Source: Orthonyx spaldingii
Taxonomy: Eukaryota > Chordata > Aves > Passeriformes > Orthonychidae
DNA: 64,000 nt
Direction: 5' to 3'
NCBI GenBank assembly: GCA_013397795.1
Contig: VZTJ01005702.1
Location: 372,001 to 436,000 of the forward strand
Shown here one piece after another: positions 52,901 to 61,900 of the stretch; position 1 is the stretch's first letter, and every line of letters begins with the position of its first letter. The notes beneath the pieces are model-generated. The model ran no database searches. It was not told the DNA's origin and worked only from the letters and a program-made list of their open reading frames with translations. A program made the position numbers and the translations under genes.

Positions 52901-55900
52901 TTTTCTCTTTGTGAGTTCATGAATAAAGTTTTGTTGATTTCACTGACACATCACGCTTGTGTGGCCAAACTCCTCCTTGAAAGTTAAAGACTGCTGAATC
53001 TAGTGAAAAGCTGACAATAAATTCTGCTGGGTCAAGAAAAAATCCTGCCAGAGATAAAAGAATTTGCCAAAGCTTAAGCAGAACATTTGGCGGTGGGTTT
53101 TGGCGCTTGCAGCCCCGTCTGTTTGTGAGTAAAGCACTTAGCAACAAATATCAAGCTTTGGCAGAAAAAATATTTCACTAAACAGTGTGGAGTATTTTCT
53201 AGACTCAGATTAAAGGGAATGACAATATAAAAATATAATTTAATATAATTTGGAAATGGTTAAGTGAAAAACTGCATTAATTGTTTTGATAATTCAAGTA
53301 GTAGTTGTTTATTCCTCTTGAAATATACACATCACTTGTTAAACAATAACAGCCATCATTGAATAAATACCACAAAGTTCTTTTCTTTTCAAGCAAGTTC
53401 CTTTGTGGAACAGGCAGGTTACTTTGCTATGTTTATCTAATCCTGAGGCAGGTTGCTGGGATTTAAAAAAACTTAAAAAAAAAAAAAAAATACTCTTCAG
53501 AGAAGCTTTCAAAATTGCCAAGTAGGGAGTAATTGCTCAAGCTATATACCAGGTAAGAAGCAGAAATCCAGCACCATCTTGTCGTTTCAGTCTTCCACTG
53601 TGAGGCATTTGCAGACATACTGTCAAAATGCCAGGCAGTTTATGAGTTACTTAAAAGCCATTCTCACTGAACACACAGCCTGAATAAAAACTTAGCTTTC
53701 ATTCATGCCTCTGCAAAGTTCAAAGATTTAGCAAGCCCATCTGGTAGAAGGCAAAAAACCCAAGTAGAATTTTTTAAATGTTCAGAAAATCACATGAAAA
53801 TTCCCCAGCCCACAACTCTGCTAAATGTAATACCGCAAAGGTTTTTGTTGCTCAGCTTCTGGAGCCTACTTTCAGTTTAACCCCAGATATACTTCATGAA
53901 CTTCTACTGTTCTTATAATGTATATTCCCAGAAGGTCATCCAGGTACCAAACAGCACAGGCCAAAGAAGAGGAAACATTACAGGTTACAGTCAACATTTA
54001 AGATACGCAAAAGGAGCTGGGGGGTACGGGGGGGATTCTAACTACCAAAAATCACAGTTCCCTTTAGGCAACTTTGAAAGCATGAGAGTGACCACATATA
54101 ACAATATGTGTAACACTTTTGTAAGAACAATTAAGAACTATGGACTTTCTCCAGGGAAAAGCAAAAATCTTCATATAAATATTTAATGATGATATAATTT
54201 TTACATATCTATGATTGTGTGTGCACACATCTGTGCATATGCACACATGTAAACACACTTCTATAAATGCACACTGTCAAATGTGGCTAATTGTTAATAA
54301 ATACTAACACTATAATTCATAATTCCACCTGCGCAAGGAACTGACATCTCTGACTCGTTAGTTACCTAGGGCAGCTGGCAAGTGAATTTTGTTTTCTGCT
54401 TCTAAAATCTCCTCCCAAGATGCCATCCTTAGATTCACTCTGAGTTGCTGAAGCCAAACCTCTCCATATCACTGCCCTTTTCAAGTGATAGTTCAGCTTC
54501 CTAGGCCATGGTTATGTGTCCTTCTTGTAAATCTACTTTGACTTAAGAGATACAGGGGTTTGGGAGAAAGGTAAAGGGGTTCCATTACCCACTAAAACTG
54601 GCTACTGCAGTTGTCAGATGTCTGGCTGCCAATATGCTGGTAAAGTTATGGCTGTGCTGCTATTGCTCATTAATAGACTGAGTTGAGGATTACTTACAAA
54701 TGGGAAGGATAAGGGCTATCATGGTGCCCCCTGATCTGGTTTGGCTAAATAAGCAGATAACTCACTTGCAAGGCAACATCCAGGTGCTGAAAGCATAAAA
54801 CATGATAGGGAACAGGCTCAACACTCAAAGACTCTAGTGCATTTATATGTGTTTGCTTTGGATTTCAGTTTGGCAAAACAACCTAAGCTTGTACAACTGC
54901 AACAGAGAAAAATGACATGCACTGACACTGGTTTGTATTTTCAGATATTAAAGAAATCAGTGTACAACTCTCTGCGTTATCTGTGCAGAACCTGGGCTGC
55001 CTTTCACCAGCTTCATCTGTACTGTGCTGCATTCCTTCTAGACAATGTATCTCCAAGGGTTGGCAAGAAAACAAGAATCTCACTTTGCAAGCGCTGTTTC
55101 CACCATGGCTCAAAAGAGAGACTTTTCAGAATTCATAGTGATAAATGAACACAAAACAGACAAAATGCATAGTTCCTCCAGGTTCTTCCCTGACCTTAAA
55201 CTGAATGAGAAAATCTTTTATGTAAGTGCTGTGACCAGAAAGCTACTGCCTATACCTGTGCCCCTGTGAGTGACCTTATGCCTCTGTGTGTGATTAAAGT
55301 GGATCCAACACAAGGTAAGACATTTTCTGAAAACAACACAATTCCACAAAAAACTTCAGCTTCGGTGAAAGTTGGCATTTTCCAATGAAAAAACATTTCA
55401 CACCCAAATCCTTCTTCATATGCTCCAAACTCAGCTCCTACCTTATCAAATGGACCAAAATCTTCAGAGGCAGATTCTTTCCCATTCTACATCTGTGTAA
55501 ATGTGCTGTACAAATAGCACAGCCATGGAAATTCAAACAGCACAAAAGGAAATTACCTTCTGCATTGCACTCTGGCAGGCCATCGAACCCCAGGAGCAAG
55601 TTGCCTTCATCATCATACTCTCCATAGGTGCCTGGAGGACAAGTTGGTGTGGGTTTCTCAGTGGGTGGGTCAGTGGTTGTTGGTTCAGGAGTGGTGGTGG
55701 TTGTAGCAACAGTTGTTGTGGTGGTTGTGGTAGTTGTTGTGGTAGTTGTTGTAGGTATTGTTGTAGTAGTAGTTGAGGGAGTGGTTGTTTTCTTAATCAT
55801 TTCAAGACCAATCAGAGGCTTTCCTCCAAGGCTTATTATTGGTTTATCTTGTGCACTCGCTACAGGTTTACTAAATCTGCTATGTCCAAACAAAGGCAAT

Positions 55901-58900
55901 CCATCAGGACTCACCATTGGAGCACCCTTTTCATCTGGTAGAGAAGAACAAAACCAAAATATCTCACTATTAATCCACTTCAGGCTTATAGCATTAAGCA
56001 TTATTGTGTTTTATCACAGTAGATGCCACAAGAGCACTGACAGTGTGAATACAGCCTCCCGTAACTAAACTGACAGAGAAGAGGGTGTTACCTAGGAAAG
56101 AGCCATGGTTAAAGAAGCTGGAAAATGGTTCAGAAGAACCCCAGATAAACCACAGCGGTGTTCACATTTTTCAGCTGTTTGATAAATACTCCAGGGAAGT
56201 TTCACTTCAGAATCACAATGTGCAGACAATGACTGCATTTCATCTAAGTCACTTTCATAACTGTTGATGAAATGTATGATGAATCCATATTCTGCTCCTT
56301 AATGTCAAACATGTGCAAGGAAAAACTAGGATGAGCTGGCAAGATGCTGTCACTGCAGATAAGCTTGTGTGCCAAAATCTGGATACTGTAAATATTCCTG
56401 GTAGCCAGTTTAACAACAGGCACTGAATTTGTATTTGAGAGATCTATACAGATGGACTGACATACAAACAGCAGTGTCTTCAGAGAACACACACAGGGTT
56501 TCTTACTATTTGTGGTTGGTTTTAGAAGAAAAAAATGAAATAAACACATACATATGGCTGGTACAGTGCTAGCAGTGAGGAATAATTATTTCTATGTATA
56601 CAAAGATATAAACAATGATCAATCCTTATTCTAATCATCAGTCCTTATTCTGGCTCAATTCTGCAGTCCTTTCTAATATTGATGTGGACTTTAGTGGTTC
56701 TTGCTGCCTCATGCTCATGGAGTCCCACAGGACGTCTCAAAGCCTCCCCAGGTCCGGCAATGTGCTGACTGTTTGGTAGAGACCCGAGGTACAAGCAACT
56801 CCAAATGGCTTGCATGGGACCTTGGGATGCCTGAAGCATTCAACAGCTCAAAGACCTGTACTATGTGTATAAAAACTGTAGGGTTTTTTGCTGTAAGAAG
56901 GAAGTTGTAACTTACCAACAATTGTACGTCCATCCCCTCCTAATTTCACTCGGAGAGGGTTGCCTTGGGAATCTTGGAGGTATTTTCCTTCAGCATTTAA
57001 CACTAGCCCTCGGTCAAGATCTACAATCTAAAAGCAATAGAAGGACTCAAGTTTAGCTAGCCCAAGAGGAGGTGAAGTGAAATTTCACAGCAACAGAAAT
57101 CCTGGGGAAATTCAGACACTAAGTGTGATATTCAGGAATAGCTACAACACACTTGAACTTTTAAGACTAACTAAATGTATAGTAATCACTGAAATATCAC
57201 TGCCGAAGAAAGCAGATTTCCTGGAACTGGGCTCCAGAGCTGCACAGCCATATTCATATCACCTGCTGTAGATCTCGTGTGCAAAGGAGCAAATGCCTTG
57301 ATTTTCTTGGGCTGCGCGAGACCTAAGGTGAATTCCTGTAATACTGATTTCAGTATGACCCCGAGTCATATTGAAGATGGGATTTAGAATTATGTCTAAC
57401 CACACAAAAATTAAAAATTAGACTAGTTTATATTGAAACAGCAGTGAAAACAAAGTAGCTAAGATTTTAATTGGGGTAGGAGTCTAAAGAAGAGCCTCTG
57501 TCTCATAAAGCAAATATGTCTGAGAGCTTGGACTGAATTCCAGAGCTAACTGCAGTTAAAATTCAGTCCTCATTGCTATTTCAATCCAAAATAGCTGAAC
57601 TGTATGCTGTTTTAATCTGAGCTAACAGACACTGAGCCACAGAACACAAAAATGCGAAAGGTGTTAAGTGCTGGGAGGAAACTGGGAAGGGGACAGAAGC
57701 AGCAATTCCAGGTTGGCAAGACAGACTTACATCTGGTGCTGAGGAAAAGACTGCAGCAGGAAGGACAGCAGATGATGAGATCAGTCTCTGAAGCCCTCCA
57801 GGCTCCAGATTTGGCACAGATCCTCTTGCTTTACAAGGTGTTCATCCTGCTTGCAGCAATGCCTTCCCCTCATGAGGGAGAGAAATGCCTCATGGCATTC
57901 CAAGGACCTTTCTAGCCCACTTTCTGGAGTCTGAAGGACTTTGGGAATGCTTTTCAAAATGCCTCCCTTGAATGTGATACACCTGATGCACTTTTTTATG
58001 TTTCTCTAATGAAAATCGTAAGATTGAAGTGGCCATAAAATAAATGTCTTTACGTGTCATGCGATGTGTGAGCAGCTCTGCTGATGCCAGGGAAGCTGAT
58101 CACACACTCACACTGCTCAGCATTTGGGCAAACATGCAGGAAGTACCAGTTCCATTCCTGCTTTCCTTGGTTAAAAACTCATTGTAAAGTATTTTCAAAG
58201 ACAAGGTGTGGACATGTAGGCAGCTTGTGGGGCTTTCCTATCAAGGGCATCTGAGCTCTTCTGCAAATACCTCTGGAAACATGTCTGTAAGAATGGCAAA
58301 ACCTATGTAAGTGCATTTAAAGCATTGTGATAGTCACGGAGTCACTTTTTATTTCAAAACTTTTGCTCAGGAGCAAGTCTGGAATGTGAGACTGGGAGAA
58401 GCATTGCCGAACACATCTTTCACAGCAGCTAACCCAGGCAGTCTCCACTCACACTGCATAGCAGACAAGAGCCTGCTGTGTCAAGAGTCCCTGAGTCACT
58501 AGAGAGCACAAATCTGACTCTGACAAAAAAAATGTTTCTCTAAATTTTATAGGAGTAATATTATAGTTTAAAATTCAACCCATCAGGCTTTAAAATGCTA
58601 AAATAACAACACCCAGAATTTGTCCTTAGATTTCAGTGGAACAGTGGAAACTAAATCACTAAGTATAGCTTCACTTTACAGCTGCATTGACTTAAGACAG
58701 TGCTTGCTTGTCTTAATGAAAATACAAGTACAATAAAAGCCCAAAACATCTTGAATTTGGAGAGAAGGTCACCCTACCCACTTTGTTCCTTGAGGGCCAT
58801 TGATTACTTTCTGTCCACTTGGTTTTCCGTTATTACCAGGGATTACTTTTCCATTTCCATTTCCATTTTTCGTTGTAAGATTTGGTCTGCCATTATAACC

Positions 58901-61900
58901 TGAAACAGGGAAGAAAACACACTATTCTGAAGAAAGCTGTGCAACCTACAAGCCATATTTAAAATTGCAATTAAATGCATTTTCTGGCTGATCTGAATAT
59001 AAAAAAGAGTGGAAAGAGCCCTCATCACGCTCCACAAACCAGGCACTCCATTTCTTCTTGAAGCAACCATTGCAACACTGTCAGATTTCTGCAGCTGACA
59101 CAAGAATCTGAAATTGTTTTTTCTGAAGAGGTTAAACACTCATGGTTTGTCTCTATCATGTTTATTTGGTCTCTTTATTCCCTCTTTTTTTTTTTTTTAA
59201 GAAAGCAGGACAACATTTCTTGATGGCACTACGGTCATTAAAATGTTTGTGATCTTTGCAAGCATTTCAGAAGTAGGATGAGGGAAGAAACCATTATTAA
59301 ACACAACCACTTGTTCAATCCTATCCTTATACAAAGCTGTAGTGACAAACTGAAAGGAGAGGGGATGGGAATTATCTCTATACCTACATTTTTTAACCTG
59401 GAAAAGGAAGGAATCTCCTTCTCTAGCTGAAAAAACACTGTTAAAGAGAAGCACACTCAGGTCAGAAGTGGAGAAGCAGTAGCACTGAGATGCAGGCCCC
59501 CCACCTCCAAAAGGGCAGCAATTTTCACATCTCAGGGACTTGCCTCCAGATTAATATAATGGGGAAAAAAACCACAGACTGGAAAAAAATTTAACTGAAC
59601 ACTTGTTGCCTATAACTTCATAATTGCATTGCTAGTAGTAAGCTTATATAACCTCCATATAGAAATCTGTTATTTTTTTCATGCCATACATCTCATCCTC
59701 CATGGTATTTTCAAGATCTACTCCCATCTGAAAGCTCTTTAAGCTGGTGAACCTCTACACAACACTAAGTCTGACTAAAGCATACCAGATGCAACAGTAG
59801 CCCAGCTACACAGTTCTCACTGTGTAACAGTGAGGCCACATCAAACAAAACATTACTACCTACAAACAGCACAGAAGGTACTTACTAAAACACTCAGGTC
59901 ATTAAATACTATTTTGGATGTCCATGCACTGAAGGGAGAATAAGTATTTCTACCTGGCAAAGTCACTGAGACTGTCAGGGATTTTCCATAGGTGACTTGA
60001 TGTGTAGTGGACCCTCTATTCTACCACCCAGGTCAGCTTTCTGTCAGAAAGCAAGTCTCTAGCTTCTGGGGTAAACTACAGCCATAAAGGTATTAGATGG
60101 CCTGACTGTGATGGGCACAGTCCTCAACAGGTATGGACAAACCTGAGCTGTCACTTAGAAAAAAGAGGAAAGTGGCTTAAAAATTCATTAAAGAACACAT
60201 GGAATGCCAGGGCATCATGAGGAAACACCTCACTGCCAAGGCATGGTCAAGGTAGTAGTATGGAGCCTACAAAGGCCTTTTAGCAATACACAACAAAGAA
60301 CTACGCACCTGAGGGGTTCTCATATTCTGAGTACAAATGTGATTTCAATGAGCATTTGATGAAGTCATTGCTCAATAAGGAACATAGCCCTTTTCCAATT
60401 CAGCACCCAACTCTGTCACCGTCTCTGTGGATCACAGGATCCTGTGCAGATCAGATGACAGGAGAAAAGGTCTGGGGCACCACATTACACCAAATAGGCA
60501 ATGCCCTCAAGAACTGGGCTTCCCAGAAACCACTAAAATAGAGAGTGACACATTATACTAAATAACCGAACCTGCATTCTGCTGGAGAACTTTTCTCCAA
60601 CTCTAACTGCTGATCTTAGAAAAACCACAATTAGTGAGATCAGTACAACAAAGCAGGATACCTGGTCTATAAGGAGGTCTAACAAATTGCCGCTGAGAAG
60701 GGCTCCCTAGCCTGGAGTTCAGTAGTCGCTGACGAGGAGATGAAGTGGAAGAAACTGCTGGAGAAACAGTGTGTGTGGTTGTAGATGCAGAAGAACGTGG
60801 CCAGACAAAGCTTGGTTTAGGTGGGGTATGCTTGTTAGAGGACTGAGTAATCCGTGATGCTATGGCAGAGCTTCTTGGTGATTCAGGAGAAGATACTTTT
60901 AATGTTGAAGGTTTTTCTGTCTCTTCCTCTTCAGAACTTACTTTGTGAGGTAGAAGAGTGTCCATAGATTTTCTTTTATTGCTAGCAGTGTCTTCATATA
61001 GGTTTTTGTTATCTCTAGAAACAGAAGGAGACCGTTTTGCTGCCAAAGATGTGGGTTTCTCTTCCACTTCTTTCTGATCATATTCACTGTAATAATCATC
61101 CTCTTCATTAGAAACTGACTGATGAGATTTAGATGAAGAGGAGGAAGGAACTTTTTGAAGAAGTTCAGTGTTAGACATTTTTGAGGGCAACAGGCCATAT
61201 TTTTTCTCTGTTTGGGATGCTGCTCTTGTAGCAACTCCTGAGCGAGTAGATAATGAAGGACGAGCTTGTCTTGAAGTGGACGACAACTTTTGATTATACT
61301 GGTTGTCTTTTGCTGTATCACTGGCAGAACTGGAGTCTGGCTGAGTATGTTTTGATTTGTAGGAAGGTACCTGAGAACCTGGCTGCTGTTGCTTTGATCG
61401 AGATGAACCTGAGCTTCCCTGAGAGAAAGATGCAGGTAATCCCCTGGAAGAGGACACCTCTTTAACAAACACAGAGCGCCTGCTTGCTCTGTCACTGCCC
61501 TCTGTTCCATCCTCCTCATCATCTTCCTGCAATTCTTCATTACTTTGGGATGAGACATGTGATGGGAGGCGCCGGCCCCTTGAATGCAGTATGGAAGGAC
61601 TGGTTTGTGCCCTCTGTGGAGGCTCTGAGTGAGAGGTCTTCTCCACTGGAAGACGAGAAGATAATGTCTTTCTAGGTGAAGACTCACTTGGTTTTGATTG
61701 AGCAAGCGTTTCTTTTACCTCTTGATTGCCCTGCTCTTCAGGTTTGTATTTGGAAAGAGAAGACTGCAAAAGAGAGTGCTTTTCTGGAACAGTTGTTTGA
61801 CTTTGTTGTTCTTCTGAGTCAGACAGGGGTGATTTTTCACCATGTGTCTCTCTGGGGTGAGAATCAGAATCAACCTGAGGATTTCTTCTCTTGGAATAGA

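Larger units (their letters stand above)
50843..55556 (-). other. FNDC1: FNDC1 intron between window exons 5 and 6
   Basis: 4.7 kb, GT..AG. It holds a run of 16 A at 53475-53490 and an unexplained minus-strand open frame at 52673-52858. No confident transposon. Confidence 0.8.

Noticed and set aside
55501..56068. Plus-strand Val-rich and Cys/Gly-rich open frames
   Set aside because: They are the antisense reading of the Thr codon tract of FNDC1 exon 5.
60938..61705. 255-codon open frame on the minus strand inside the giant FNDC1 exon
   Set aside because: It is a second frame of the Ser-rich exon. The frame joined to both flanking exons by phase and by FNDC1 similarity is the other one.
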